A DNA stretch of 64,000 nucleotides from JACMLD01 sp039916305 (GTDB lineage Bacteria > Bacteroidota > Bacteroidia > Chitinophagales > Chitinophagaceae), in contig JBDSLR010000011.1 of NCBI GenBank assembly GCA_039916305.1, positions 1-64,000 of the forward strand, in the 5' to 3' direction. This document shows, in pieces, positions 44,829 to 54,801 of this stretch. Under the pieces are notes generated by a model. It searched no databases. It was not told where the DNA came from and worked only from the letters and a program-made list of their open reading frames with translations. Positions within the stretch are counted from its first letter, which is position 1; each line of letters starts with the position of its first letter. Both the position numbers and the translations under genes were made by a program.

Positions 44829-45978
44829 GCCGCTTTTTATTATACATTTTCAGCCGCTGGAATTATATCCACCGGTAATGAACCTGGCAGATTATATCAG
44901 TAGCCTGCATCAGGATAGCGCTGTAATAATCATATCAACCCATTGCCAAAACGGACTTACGCCTTTCTCTGCCAAAAGTAAAAAGATTAAAATTGTACGA
45001 TTGGGTGCATCAGGGCCTGCAATGCCTGCTGTTAAGCGGTACCTGAATTATCTGTATTTCTACCTGGGGGCGTTTTTATTACTATTATTCAGGCGGCCGG
45101 GCGTTATTATATATTATGAAACGCTTTCAGCCTACCCGGCATACCTCTATAAAAAATATATTTCCGGCAGTATCCCTTTATTTATTCATTATCATGAGTA
45201 TACTTCCCCCGGTGAATATGCAGCGGGCATGAAACTGGTAAGGTATTTCCATCAAAAAGAAAAGAAATTATACCCAGGGGCAGCATGGATATCTCATACC
45301 AATGAAGGACGCATGAGCCGTTTTTTGGCAGATGAAGGATTGGTACGGGGGAAAAATATACAGCTCCTGCCCAATTATCCATCTGAATTATGGTGCTTGC
45401 ATGCAAACAAAAGCCCTGTGCAAGCAGGTCAGCCACTGAAAATAGTATATGCGGGCGCCGTAAGCATGGATACCATGTATATAGAAGCGTTTGCCAATTG
45501 GGTGAAGTCAAAGCAGGGGCAACTGTTGTGGGATATTTATTCCAATAACATAACAGCGGAAGCCGGGGCTTTTTTCAACCAGCTGCAGACACCGTTCATA
45601 AGGTTGTTACATGGCGTTAATTATGGAGAACTGGCCGGTATTCTGCCCAATTACCAGGTAGGTATTATTCTCTACAATGGACATATACCCAATTATGTAT
45701 TGAATGCACCCAATAAGCTTTTTGAATACCTCGCCTGCGGACTGGATGTTTGGTATCCGGATGTAATGACAGGATGTACACCTTATAATACAACCGGCAC
45801 TTACCCTGTAGTAAAGCCCCTTGATTTTTTGAAACTAGGTAGTTTGCAGGTTGAGCAGCTTACAAACCGGGATGAGTATACACATAAAGTTCAGGGGTAT
45901 TTTTATGAACATATTTACGCTGGCCTGATGCAGCATGTAAGCATCGCCATCAAAAATGGCGCAGACATTGCTGCATGA
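44821..45978 (+). CDS. Glycosyltransferase-like protein
   Basis: GT-B-like protein of 385 aa. The N-terminal IIHFQPLELYPPVMNLADYI is a recurring start of one Bacteroidota glycosyltransferase group, and the second half (LKIVYAGAVSMDTMYIEAFA, PNYQVGIILYNG, NAPNKLFEYLACGLDV) has the donor-site arrangement. The only start that keeps this N-terminus is TTG at 44821, overlapping the previous stop; an ATG at 44878 would remove it. Confidence 0.7.
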   Translation: MGKPLFIIHFQPLELYPPVMNLADYISSLHQDSAVIIISTHCQNGLTPFSAKSKKIKIVRLGASGPAMPAVKRYLNYLYFYLGAFLLLLFRRPGVIIYYETLSAYPAYLYKKYISGSIPLFIHYHEYTSPGEYAAGMKLVRYFHQKEKKLYPGAAWISHTNEGRMSRFLADEGLVRGKNIQLLPNYPSELWCLHANKSPVQAGQPLKIVYAGAVSMDTMYIEAFANWVKSKQGQLLWDIYSNNITAEAGAFFNQLQTPFIRLLHGVNYGELAGILPNYQVGIILYNGHIPNYVLNAPNKLFEYLACGLDVWYPDVMTGCTPYNTTGTYPVVKPLDFLKLGSLQVEQLTNRDEYTHKVQGYFYEHIYAGLMQHVSIAIKNGADIAA

Positions 45979-46045
45979 TGTATTGTAAAGGAGCAGGCAA
46001 TCAATATAGCATAGTTATCCTGCTGTTTAAGGCAGGACGAATGAT

Positions 46046-47470
46046 ATGAAACGATATTTTTTCACCGTGTTTATTTTAGTAATATGCCTGTTGTCATTGA
46101 TAACAACCTGGTATGCCCAGCTTTCTATAACACTGGCTGTATTACTGCTGGTAATGCTGCTCGACAAAATAGGAAAAGGAATTGTATTACGTGAGACGAT
46201 CGCTTTTCTCTACGTGTTTACCTGCCTGGTGATGCCCATCATCGGCTATAATTTTTATGATGCATCCAACAGGCTGGCCAAGCTATGGGTAAGGTATATG
46301 CCAGTACCAGTGGAAACTTATTTTGTCTTTGCCCTGCCGGCCGTTAGTTTCTTTTGCTTTGCACTTACGCTGCCCTTTGCAACGCGCAATAACACTGAAG
46401 AGGGCCAGGGATTAAGAGACCTGATAAACCGGATAAAAACCAATCTCCTGGCGCACCCAAAGACAGGGTGGATGATTGCGGGTGTTGGACTCGCTGTTTC
46501 CTTTGTAGTAAATTTTTTACCTGCTGGCCTGCAATTTTTTGCAACGCTGTTTTATTTTGGGTCTTTTGCCGGATTGTTGTATACCCACTATTCGCCTAAT
46601 TTCAAGTATAAGAAACTGTCCATGTGGCTATTTGGATTATTTATACTTAACAATGCCCTTGTTCTGGGCATGTTTACCATAGTTGCTTATATGGGCTTTA
46701 CGATTTTTTCCTTTTTTTTATTGGGAAAGCGCATATCGATGTTTAAAAAATTATTCATTTTTATAGCGGCGGCGTTTTTACTCATTGTGCTGCAGAATGT
46801 AAAGCTTACCTACCGCAATTACGTATGGCATTCAAATTATAGCGGTAGTAAGATGGCATTGTTTTCAGAACTTTTTTTTGAGAATATTCAAAAAGGCGGC
46901 GACCTGGTTGAAAAGAATGCTTTTTTCCAGATTTATACCCGGGCCAACCAGGGTTATAATGTGGCTTTGGTAATGCGCAGGATTCCTGCTGTAAAACCAT
47001 TCGACAATGGCAACAACCTGCTGACTAATTTTGCCTCCGCATTTGTGCCACGGTTTTTATGGCCAGATAAACCTGAAGCGGGTGGTAAATTTAATATGGA
47101 ATATTATGCAGGCTGGCGTATACACGGCTGGTCTACTAACGTGGGGCCCCTGGGTGAGGCATACGGCAGCTTTGGCGTAACCGGTGGCATTGTTTACATG
47201 TTTTTCCTGGGCTTATTTATCAGGTGGATTTACCTGCAGGTATTTAAAATTACCAGGACGATTCCTCTGCTGGTCTGCTGGTTGCCCGTGTTTTTTTTCC
47301 AGATAATAAGCTCTTCAGAAACCGATAGCCTCCAGATTTTTAACTCGTTGATTAAAGCTTCTTTTTTTGTATGGCTCTTATATAAAGTTTGGCCGCAATG
47401 GTTTGGTGTTATTAAAAAGAAATACATAAAACGCAGTTCAAAAATACTGCTTCCTGAACCTTCCAGATAA
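46046..47470 (+). CDS. Wzy-like oligosaccharide repeat-unit polymerase
   Basis: A 474-aa polytopic membrane protein with about 11 hydrophobic helices and a large loop around residues 250-360. That loop contains RFLWPDKPEAGG and the GEAYGSFGVTGGIVYMFFLG block seen in O-antigen-ligase/polymerase-like proteins of exopolysaccharide loci. It would join lipid-linked repeat units in the periplasm. Its co-occurrence with an ABC-type Wzm/Wzt exporter is unusual, since Wzy normally partners a Wzx flippase; no Wzx is visible in the window. Assignment is from topology and a few motifs. Confidence 0.65.
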   Translation: MKRYFFTVFILVICLLSLITTWYAQLSITLAVLLLVMLLDKIGKGIVLRETIAFLYVFTCLVMPIIGYNFYDASNRLAKLWVRYMPVPVETYFVFALPAVSFFCFALTLPFATRNNTEEGQGLRDLINRIKTNLLAHPKTGWMIAGVGLAVSFVVNFLPAGLQFFATLFYFGSFAGLLYTHYSPNFKYKKLSMWLFGLFILNNALVLGMFTIVAYMGFTIFSFFLLGKRISMFKKLFIFIAAAFLLIVLQNVKLTYRNYVWHSNYSGSKMALFSELFFENIQKGGDLVEKNAFFQIYTRANQGYNVALVMRRIPAVKPFDNGNNLLTNFASAFVPRFLWPDKPEAGGKFNMEYYAGWRIHGWSTNVGPLGEAYGSFGVTGGIVYMFFLGLFIRWIYLQVFKITRTIPLLVCWLPVFFFQIISSSETDSLQIFNSLIKASFFVWLLYKVWPQWFGVIKKKYIKRSSKILLPEPSR

Positions 47471-47630
47471 TCCATTGGTCACTAACAATAAGATCAGTAT
47501 ACAAAATCATGCATACATAATGCATTAATTAAAGCGGTTTATAACAGCTCAAAATTTCCAAAGAATATTTTCTATACTTTATAAACGATAGTAGGTTGGT
47601 TTTTAAGATTAGCGCAGATGAATTACCGGT

Positions 47631-48656
47631 ATGGATATTAGATTTTTTTTAAGGAAAAAATACCCGGGGTATTTTAGTATCGAACAACTGTTTGTTGCCA
47701 TCTGTAATACGGTTCGGGTAAGGTTACCCCAAAACGATTCGGCCGATATAATTGAGGTGCCTTATTATTTCAGCCCGCTCAATTTTTTAAGGAATATTTT
47801 TTTTCTAAGGGCCCGGCAGTGTAATGTCAATCATATTACAGGCGATATTCACTATGCCATCCTGGGTTGCAGCCGTGAAAACCTGAATGTATTAACCATT
47901 CACGACTGTGTTTTACTTGAAAAATATTCGAAGTGGAATCCAAAGTATTGGGTGTTCCGGATCCTTTGGTATGAGTTACCGATGCGCAAAGCTGATCTGA
48001 TAACGGTTATTTCAGAAAAAACAAAGACAGACCTTATTACTAAAATTGGTTATGGTGAACAAAAAATTCGGGTGGTTGGTAATTTTGTGAATGATGCTTT
48101 TGTGTATCAGCCAACTATTTTCAACAAGGCAAATCCAAGACTTTTATTTATAGGATCTACCGATAACAAAAACCTGGACCGTATTTTACAAGCCATCACT
48201 GGCTTAACCTGCAACCTGCAGATAGTAGGAAAAATTTCGGCGGCGCAGCAGTTGTTCATTGATAACAATAATATACAAACACATTTGTCTTTTGAATTGA
48301 CCCTGCCAGAACTGGCAGACCAATACAGCAAGGCTGATATTGTTTTGTTTCCGTCACTGTATGAAGGATTTGGTATGCTCATCATTGAAGCAAATGCTAC
48401 CGGTCGGCCCGTTATTACCAGTAATATTTCTCCTATGAAAGAAGTGGCCGGCGAGGCCGCCTGCTTTGTTGACCCTTACAGTGTTTCGGCCATACGGGAA
48501 GGCATTATAAAAGTGATTGAGGATGACGTCTTCCGTGCAATGCTTGTAGCAAAAGGGTTGAAAAATGCTGCATTGTACCGGCCTGAACGTGTTGCGGACA
48601 CATACATACAGCTTTACAAAGAATTTTCTCAAAAGCTGGGGCATGCGGCTTTGTAG
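47631..48656 (+). CDS. Family 4 glycosyltransferase
   Basis: A 341-aa GT-B enzyme. The first domain includes the LNVLTIHDCVLLEKYSKWNP stretch, and LLFIGSTDNKNLDRILQAI starts the second. The donor site is FPSLYEGFGMLIIEANATG with both glutamates, followed by VITSNISPMKEVAGEAACF. It is preceded by 160 bp of AT-rich DNA in which I see no firm promoter. Confidence 0.87.
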   Translation: MDIRFFLRKKYPGYFSIEQLFVAICNTVRVRLPQNDSADIIEVPYYFSPLNFLRNIFFLRARQCNVNHITGDIHYAILGCSRENLNVLTIHDCVLLEKYSKWNPKYWVFRILWYELPMRKADLITVISEKTKTDLITKIGYGEQKIRVVGNFVNDAFVYQPTIFNKANPRLLFIGSTDNKNLDRILQAITGLTCNLQIVGKISAAQQLFIDNNNIQTHLSFELTLPELADQYSKADIVLFPSLYEGFGMLIIEANATGRPVITSNISPMKEVAGEAACFVDPYSVSAIREGIIKVIEDDVFRAMLVAKGLKNAALYRPERVADTYIQLYKEFSQKLGHAAL

Positions 48657-48769
48657 AGAAGCTCAATTAGACGGTTAAACATTTTGTGGGCAGGTATAAT
48701 TTTTGAATTTAAAAAACTGGCCCTGGCTATTAATAAACCGGGCATTTGTATTAGTTTATACTTCACAGG

Positions 48770-51064
48770 ATGCAGATTATAAAGCGGTATTATTTGTTCA
48801 GTTTGCTGTGTGTTGTTTTATTTCATTGTACCGGGCTTATTGCGCAACAAATGGAAGAATTCAATGGCCCTTTCCCAAGTTGGGCCAATGTAAAACTCAG
48901 TTATGGCGCAAAGGGCAATGGTATAGCTGATGATACCAAAGCTATCCAGCAGGCAATTGATGGCCTGGGTACCAACTCCGCTGCGGCTGGTAAACGGCCA
49001 GCTTATACAGTTTTGTATTTACCGGCAGGTACCTACTGCATATCGGCTTCACTATTACTGAAAGGAAAAATTGGTATATCCATTATTGGTGAAAACCCTT
49101 CCAACACTATTATTAAGTGGATTGGACCAGATGCGGGCACCATGTTTTGGGCCGATGGTTCTGCCTATTACAAAATTTCGAGATTCACCTGGGATGCCAA
49201 TCAAAAAAGGGAAATCGAAGCCATCGGAATTCATTGGAGAACCAGGTGGAATGATGGGAAAACGCAGAGTTATGCATCGCTTAACATTGAAATCTCAGAC
49301 AATATTTTTACTGGCAATTGTAAATACGGGATCAGCGGAGGCACTAACCCGGGCGAAGGTACCGGCCACAATGATTCTGAAATTACCATTAAAAGATGCC
49401 TTTTTCAAAACTGTTCCGGAGCGGGAATTATTACAACGGGGTATAATGCGCTGGATTACTGGATATGGGATTGCCGTTTTATCAATTGCAACATCGGTAT
49501 TAACAGCAAGTATGGAAACTTTCATGCGTACCGCTCTTATTTTAAAAATTCAAAGCAAGCTGATGTCACTAATACCAACGGTTATTACAAATCAATGAGG
49601 GGTTGTTACAGTGAAGACAGTCGGGGACTATCGGTAGACAGTGGTGCCGGTTATAATCCTTTTAAGCGAATATACCAGGCTAATACTGTAATGCGCCCTA
49701 AATGGATTCCGATCCAGTTTTACCATATCGGAAAGCTTTTTTTTATTGATAATTTTTTTGATAAGTCAACAGATACCAGTATCAAAGCTTTTGTAAAAAC
49801 CGGCAGCGGCGTTATATCTGCCAATAATTCCTTCCGCGATAAGCAACTTATAAATTTCGTAAGTCCGGCCCCCACTCAATTTTTTAATGATGTGGCTGCT
49901 GCAAAATTGAACAACAACAGCGATGCTTTCCTGGCGGGTATTGACAAGACACCCGCTTACATTAAAAGACAGGTATATGAAGTTCCACCGGGTGCTGATG
50001 CTTCCACTATTCAGCAAATCATTAATACCGCTTCCAAACTTGCCGGGAAAAAACCTGTTGTTCATTTCCCGGTTGGCACCTACAAGATCACTAACACCAT
50101 CTCTATACCCGCAGGATCTGATCTGCAGATTTCAGGGGATGGATATTTATATGCCAGCGTGATACTGGCCGCAGGTAATTTTCCGGCAGGTAATGCCTTA
50201 ATAAAAATAACAGGGCCGTCTAACATTACAATACGGGAATTGCAGATTGGAAATTTTACCAATAACAAAACAAGCAATGATGCCATTCAATTTGTAAACA
50301 GCGATCAGCAGGGGTCAAGGGCTTTTATTGACCAGTTATATGCGGTGGGTAACAAATCAATAAGGGCAGATGATCTTGATTATTTATATATTCAGAAAGA
50401 TAATTCCTTTTTTGCCGACAATGATCTCATTTCAGGTGGTCCGCAAATGCAGGCTGGTAAAGGTACTGCAGGTCTCTATGGTTTTGGGGGTCAGTTTGCC
50501 GGGGTATCTGTACAAAAAAATGCGCGTGTTGTATTGAAGGATTGCTGGTGGGAGGGCAACGCAAGGGTACCGCTTAATCTGTCTGGCAGCGGCAACCTCA
50601 CCATTGATGGTGCCATGATAGCACCGAACCATGCTGACAGTAATACTACCATTGCAATAGGTAAGTTTAATGGAAAAGTAAGCTTGCTAAATATGTATAT
50701 ACAAGGCGGTATAGAAGTAAATCCGGACAACCCCGGATTGAGCCTCTTGCTTATGAATGCGAATTTTTATCATGCCATGAATCCACTGAAATTCGTCAGT
50801 AAAAAGTCTGCATTCAAGGGCGTTTTTACCGGGCTTACAACTTTATGCTTTATCAAAGACGATAAAAAATGTGACCAGGTTCAGCAATTAAGTGACAGAA
50901 ATAACCTGGTCCAGGAGACAGAACCCTTCATTCTAAGTTTGCTGGCAGATGACAGGTTTTCACTGCCCCAAAAATACCAGGTAAAAAACGCAGCAGCCAG
51001 TAATATTCTTATAAGCCGCGTGTCAATCGGCGATATGAATAATGCCATCAGGTTTTCGAGATAA
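48770..51064 (+). CDS. Secreted right-handed beta-helix protein (pectate-lyase-3-like)
   Basis: A 764-aa exported protein with a Sec signal peptide (basic start MQIIKRYYLF, hydrophobic core, cleavage probably after GLIAQ). Residues about 40-380 begin VKLSYGAKGNGIADDTKAIQ, the opening of the Pectate_lyase_3 beta-helix domain. A second opening (PGADASTIQQIINTASKLAG, then HFPVGTYKITNTI) near residue 405 suggests two tandem helices. Such proteins cut or bind acidic polysaccharides, and in biosynthetic loci they can trim the polymer or act as tail-spike-like epimerases. Catalytic residues cannot be assigned by eye. It is flanked by glycosyltransferase genes, so it belongs to the same locus. Confidence 0.78.
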   Translation: MQIIKRYYLFSLLCVVLFHCTGLIAQQMEEFNGPFPSWANVKLSYGAKGNGIADDTKAIQQAIDGLGTNSAAAGKRPAYTVLYLPAGTYCISASLLLKGKIGISIIGENPSNTIIKWIGPDAGTMFWADGSAYYKISRFTWDANQKREIEAIGIHWRTRWNDGKTQSYASLNIEISDNIFTGNCKYGISGGTNPGEGTGHNDSEITIKRCLFQNCSGAGIITTGYNALDYWIWDCRFINCNIGINSKYGNFHAYRSYFKNSKQADVTNTNGYYKSMRGCYSEDSRGLSVDSGAGYNPFKRIYQANTVMRPKWIPIQFYHIGKLFFIDNFFDKSTDTSIKAFVKTGSGVISANNSFRDKQLINFVSPAPTQFFNDVAAAKLNNNSDAFLAGIDKTPAYIKRQVYEVPPGADASTIQQIINTASKLAGKKPVVHFPVGTYKITNTISIPAGSDLQISGDGYLYASVILAAGNFPAGNALIKITGPSNITIRELQIGNFTNNKTSNDAIQFVNSDQQGSRAFIDQLYAVGNKSIRADDLDYLYIQKDNSFFADNDLISGGPQMQAGKGTAGLYGFGGQFAGVSVQKNARVVLKDCWWEGNARVPLNLSGSGNLTIDGAMIAPNHADSNTTIAIGKFNGKVSLLNMYIQGGIEVNPDNPGLSLLLMNANFYHAMNPLKFVSKKSAFKGVFTGLTTLCFIKDDKKCDQVQQLSDRNNLVQETEPFILSLLADDRFSLPQKYQVKNAAASNILISRVSIGDMNNAIRFSR

Positions 51065-51115
51065 AATTTTGATGACCCCAACGCATCCGCTCCGGGTGGA
51101 TACAAAAAAAATGTT

Positions 51116-52261
51116 TTGAAGCATAAGCCGGTTCTTTTATTGTTTATTGACTGGTTTAGCCCCGGCTATAAGGCGGGCGGCCCGATAGCTTCCTGCATCA
51201 ACTTTATTCATTTGATGAAGGATGATTATGCAATATATGTGCTTACTTCCGATACTGACCTGGGAGAAACGGAACCCTATAAAAATATTGTTTCCGGTAA
51301 ATGGATAGCTTCTGAAAGCAATGATTGCATGATTTATTATACGCAGGCCAGAAATCCTGTACTCAGGCAAATACGGGAGGCTGTTACCGCCATCAATCCG
51401 GATTTCGTATACCTGAACCACATGTTTTCGCCAAAATTTGTTGTTTATCCATTATGGCTCAAATGGAAAGGTTTTATAAAAGCAAGCGTGGTTGTCTGCC
51501 CAAGAGGAGCGCTCTATGAAAGTGCATTGGCTGTGAAGCCATACAAAAAAATTCCTTTCATGAAATTGTTCAGGTGGATGGGCATCCATAAACGAATCCG
51601 TTTCCATGCAACCAGTCATCGTGAAAAAAAAGCGGTACTCGCATATTTTCCGGGTAGCGAAGTATTTGTTGCCGATGACCTGCCGAATACAAAACAACCT
51701 GCTTTTACAACCATTCCAAAAACGGCCGGTGAACTCAGGTGCATCTTTATCGCACGCATCCATCCAATTAAAAATTTACTCCTGCTGCTTACGTTATTGC
51801 AGAAAGTTAACGCCAATTTACAGCTGACCATTATCGGGCCTGTTGAAGACGAAGACTATTGGCAAAAATGTAAGAATGAAATGACCGCGTTGCCCGGCAA
51901 TATCCGGGTAGATTATGGCGGGGCAGTGCCCAATCATGCATTGCTGCCCATATTGCAGGATCATCATTTATTTATACTACCTACCAAAGGGGAGAATTTC
52001 GGGCATTCAATTTTTGAATCATTTCTGTACGGACGCCCGGTGCTGATTAGCGATCAGACACCCTGGCAGCGATTAGAAGATATACAGGCGGGATGGGATC
52101 TGCCTTTGGACATGCCCGCGGGTTTTATCGCTGCTATTGAAACCGCAGCCAGCTGGGATCAGGTTATCTTTGACCAATGGTGCAGGGCATCCTGGGAATA
52201 TGCTAAAAAGTTTATTGAAAATCCCGATTTGAAAGAGCACTATCAGCAAATATTTTCATGA
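51116..52261 (+). CDS. Family 4 glycosyltransferase
   Basis: GT-B enzyme of 381 aa. LLLFIDWFSPGYKAGGPIAS is the usual start of this group, with the acceptor-side glycine loop, and PTKGENFGHSIFESFLYG is the donor site with both glutamates. TTG at 51116 is the only start that keeps this N-terminus. Its stop overlaps the next gene (ATGA). Confidence 0.85.
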   Translation: MKHKPVLLLFIDWFSPGYKAGGPIASCINFIHLMKDDYAIYVLTSDTDLGETEPYKNIVSGKWIASESNDCMIYYTQARNPVLRQIREAVTAINPDFVYLNHMFSPKFVVYPLWLKWKGFIKASVVVCPRGALYESALAVKPYKKIPFMKLFRWMGIHKRIRFHATSHREKKAVLAYFPGSEVFVADDLPNTKQPAFTTIPKTAGELRCIFIARIHPIKNLLLLLTLLQKVNANLQLTIIGPVEDEDYWQKCKNEMTALPGNIRVDYGGAVPNHALLPILQDHHLFILPTKGENFGHSIFESFLYGRPVLISDQTPWQRLEDIQAGWDLPLDMPAGFIAAIETAASWDQVIFDQWCRASWEYAKKFIENPDLKEHYQQIFS

Positions 52262-52812
52262 TTCGCAAAAAAGTAAATAACGCACTGTATGGCACTACCA
52301 TACAAATAGGGGCATCAAAACCCAAGCAGTTGCTATGGTATTTGGTAAATATTATATTTTTTAAAAACAGCTTTAATATTTTTTCCGGCAGTAAAGTGTT
52401 CCTGCTAAAAAGTTTTGGCGCCAACATAGGCGAGGGAGTATTGATTAAACCAGGGGTGAATATAAAATTTCCCTGGAAACTAAGCATTGGTAACCATAGC
52501 TGGATTGGAGAAAATGTGTGGATCGATAATCTTTCAGAAGTCAGCATTGGCGCCAACGTTACCATATCGCAGGGCGCCCTGCTGTTAACAGGGAGCCACG
52601 ATCATACGAAAGAAAGGTTTGATTTTATTTCTCTGCCGGTTGTATTGGAAGAAGGTGTATGGATAGGTGCCAAAGGAATTGTTTTTGGCGGCGTTACGGC
52701 CCACTCACACAGTATTTTGGGTATGAACTCTGTGGCAGAAAAAAACCTTGCGCCCTATATCATTTACAAAGGAAACCCGGCTGTTCCGGTTATTGAACGA
52801 ATCATTTATTAA
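52258..52812 (+). CDS. WcaF-like hexapeptide-repeat acetyltransferase
   Basis: Left-handed beta-helix O-acetyltransferase of 184 aa. The hexapeptide repeats (IGEGVLIKPGVNIKF, IGANVTISQGALLL) surround the catalytic-type histidine in GSHDHTKERFDF, and the end (GNPAVPVIERIIY) matches colanic-acid-type WcaF enzymes. It is coupled by a 4-bp overlap to a glycosyltransferase and lies 15 bp before the dehydrogenase-like E1 gene. Confidence 0.82.
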   Translation: MIRKKVNNALYGTTIQIGASKPKQLLWYLVNIIFFKNSFNIFSGSKVFLLKSFGANIGEGVLIKPGVNIKFPWKLSIGNHSWIGENVWIDNLSEVSIGANVTISQGALLLTGSHDHTKERFDFISLPVVLEEGVWIGAKGIVFGGVTAHSHSILGMNSVAEKNLAPYIIYKGNPAVPVIERIIY

Positions 52813-52827
52813 AAATATTTCAGCCGC

Positions 52828-54801
52828 ATGATGGAGCTGGAAAGTGTTGTAACTATGGATGCAGAAAAGCAAAAAGTATCTCACCGGCATATTAAGGAGG
52901 CACTCCGCATACGCAAGGTAGAGGAGAAATTCCTGCAGCTTTTTTCTGAAGGAAAACTGAACGGAACCGTGCATACCTGTGTGGGTCAGGAATTCTCTGC
53001 TGTTGCTTTTGCCGGTCAGCTGAAGAAAAAGGATTTTGTGTTCTCTAATCACCGCTGCCATGGCCACTATATTGCTTTTACCGGCGATACAAGGGGGCTG
53101 CTGGCTGAGTTATTGGGTAAAGCATCCGGAACAAGTGGCGGTATTGGCAGCAGCCAGCACCTGTGCAACAGTAATTTCTTTTCCAATGGTATACAGGGTG
53201 GTATAGTACCCGTGGCAGCCGGCTATGCACTGGGCAATAAGTTAAAGAAAAACGGGGCAATAGGTATTGTTTTTATAGGTGATGGTACGCTGGGCGAAGG
53301 GACCCTCTATGAAACCATGAATATCATTTCCAAATGGGAAATACCACTGCTGATTGTTTGTGAAAATAATTTCTTTGCCCAGTCTACTCCCCAGCACATT
53401 AACCTGGCGGGCGACATACGGGCAAGGGCAGCCGCTTTTGGTATTAAAACATTTAAGGGTGATACCTGGGACCCGGAGTGTTTGATGGGTGAAGCTGCAA
53501 AAGCCATTGATTATGTGCGGGAGGAAACCAAACCTGCTTTTTTTCTTTGTGAAACCTACCGCCTGAATGCCCACTCAAAAGGCGATGATGATCGCGACCC
53601 GGTGGTGGTAGAAGGTTTCCGGACGAAAGATTTTTTACAGGTCTTCGAGCTGGCATCGCCTTCTTATTATAAAATCTACCACGATGCCATCAATGAAGAA
53701 ATTGATCAGCTGGTAGAAGAAATTCTTACAGAAGAAGATTTACCCATCGCCGCTTATTATCAATACCAGGAACAGGTATCAGATACTAATTGGACAGGCC
53801 TTGAACCCATCAATAAAAGACAGGTTGAACTGATTAACCGTTTCTTCAGGGAGAAAATAGAACAGGATGAACGCACTGTTTTCCTGGGAGAAGATATATT
53901 GTCGCCCTATGGTGGCGCTTTTAAAGTAACCAAAGAGTTATCTCAGTTAAGGCCGGCACAGGTTTTTTCTACGCCTATTTCAGAATCTGCCATCACGGGT
54001 ATTTCCAATGGGCTGGCATTGAACGGGTTTAAACCTTTTGCAGAGATCATGTTTGGCGATTTTATGACCCTTGCTTTTGATCAGATTGTGAACCATGCTT
54101 CCAAGTTTCACCACATGTTCAATAAAAAAGTAAACTGCCCGGTTGTAATACGCACGCCCATGGGTGCCCGGCGCGGGTATGGGCCTACCCACTCACAAAC
54201 CCTGGATAAATTTTTAGTGGGTATTGACAATGTAAAAACGGTTGCACTCAATACATTTCTAAACCCGGCGGTTATTTACGAAGCCGTATACGAAGAAAAA
54301 CATCCGGTACTGGTAATAGAAAATAAAACAGACTATGGTAAGAAATTACTGCAGCACCCGGCAGCCAATTTTGTATATGAGCGTAACCAGGATGTTTTCC
54401 CGGTTACCCGTATAAGGCCTGCGTTGTCTGCGCCATCGATTACCATTGTTGCTTATGGGGGCATGGCTGATATTGTTGCTGCAGCACTCGAAGAGATTTT
54501 TATACAAACTGATTTAAAGCCGGAATTAATTGTGCCTTCCCTGATATCTCATTTGCCGGTAGATGTGGTAGCTGCATCAGCTGCTCTAACGGGCAGGCTG
54601 CTGGTTATAGAAGAGGGTACTCCTTTTGCCAGTATCGGCAGCGAGTTAATTGCATCAGTGGCAGAAGTAACCGGCACAAATATTAAAATTAAACGGATCG
54701 CGGCTTACCCGGTTCCTATTCCATCTGTTAAGTCGCTGGAAAATATTGTAGTGCCCGGTAAAGAACGGATCATCCAGGAAATAAAAGAAACTTTTAGTTA
54801 A
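52828..54801 (+). CDS. Fused E1alpha-E1beta thiamine-diphosphate 2-oxoacid dehydrogenase
   Basis: A 657-aa single-chain version of the two E1 subunits of the 2-oxoacid dehydrogenase complexes. Residues about 15-310 are E1alpha, with the ThDP motif GDG (151-153) through NN (180-181) spaced exactly as in the family. Residues about 328-657 are E1beta (TVFLGEDILSPYGGAFKVT, STPISESAITGISNGLALNG, TPMGARRGYGPTHSQ). It would decarboxylate a 2-oxoacid and hand the acyl or aldehyde unit to the lipoyl domain of the next gene, which overlaps it by one base (TAATG). Its location inside a polysaccharide locus, with no E3 nearby, argues against a plain housekeeping complex. Two-carbon branch transfer to a ketosugar, as proposed for PDH-E1-like enzymes of branched-sugar antibiotics, is the alternative. 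Confidence 0.88.
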   Translation: MMELESVVTMDAEKQKVSHRHIKEALRIRKVEEKFLQLFSEGKLNGTVHTCVGQEFSAVAFAGQLKKKDFVFSNHRCHGHYIAFTGDTRGLLAELLGKASGTSGGIGSSQHLCNSNFFSNGIQGGIVPVAAGYALGNKLKKNGAIGIVFIGDGTLGEGTLYETMNIISKWEIPLLIVCENNFFAQSTPQHINLAGDIRARAAAFGIKTFKGDTWDPECLMGEAAKAIDYVREETKPAFFLCETYRLNAHSKGDDDRDPVVVEGFRTKDFLQVFELASPSYYKIYHDAINEEIDQLVEEILTEEDLPIAAYYQYQEQVSDTNWTGLEPINKRQVELINRFFREKIEQDERTVFLGEDILSPYGGAFKVTKELSQLRPAQVFSTPISESAITGISNGLALNGFKPFAEIMFGDFMTLAFDQIVNHASKFHHMFNKKVNCPVVIRTPMGARRGYGPTHSQTLDKFLVGIDNVKTVALNTFLNPAVIYEAVYEEKHPVLVIENKTDYGKKLLQHPAANFVYERNQDVFPVTRIRPALSAPSITIVAYGGMADIVAAALEEIFIQTDLKPELIVPSLISHLPVDVVAASAALTGRLLVIEEGTPFASIGSELIASVAEVTGTNIKIKRIAAYPVPIPSVKSLENIVVPGKERIIQEIKETFS

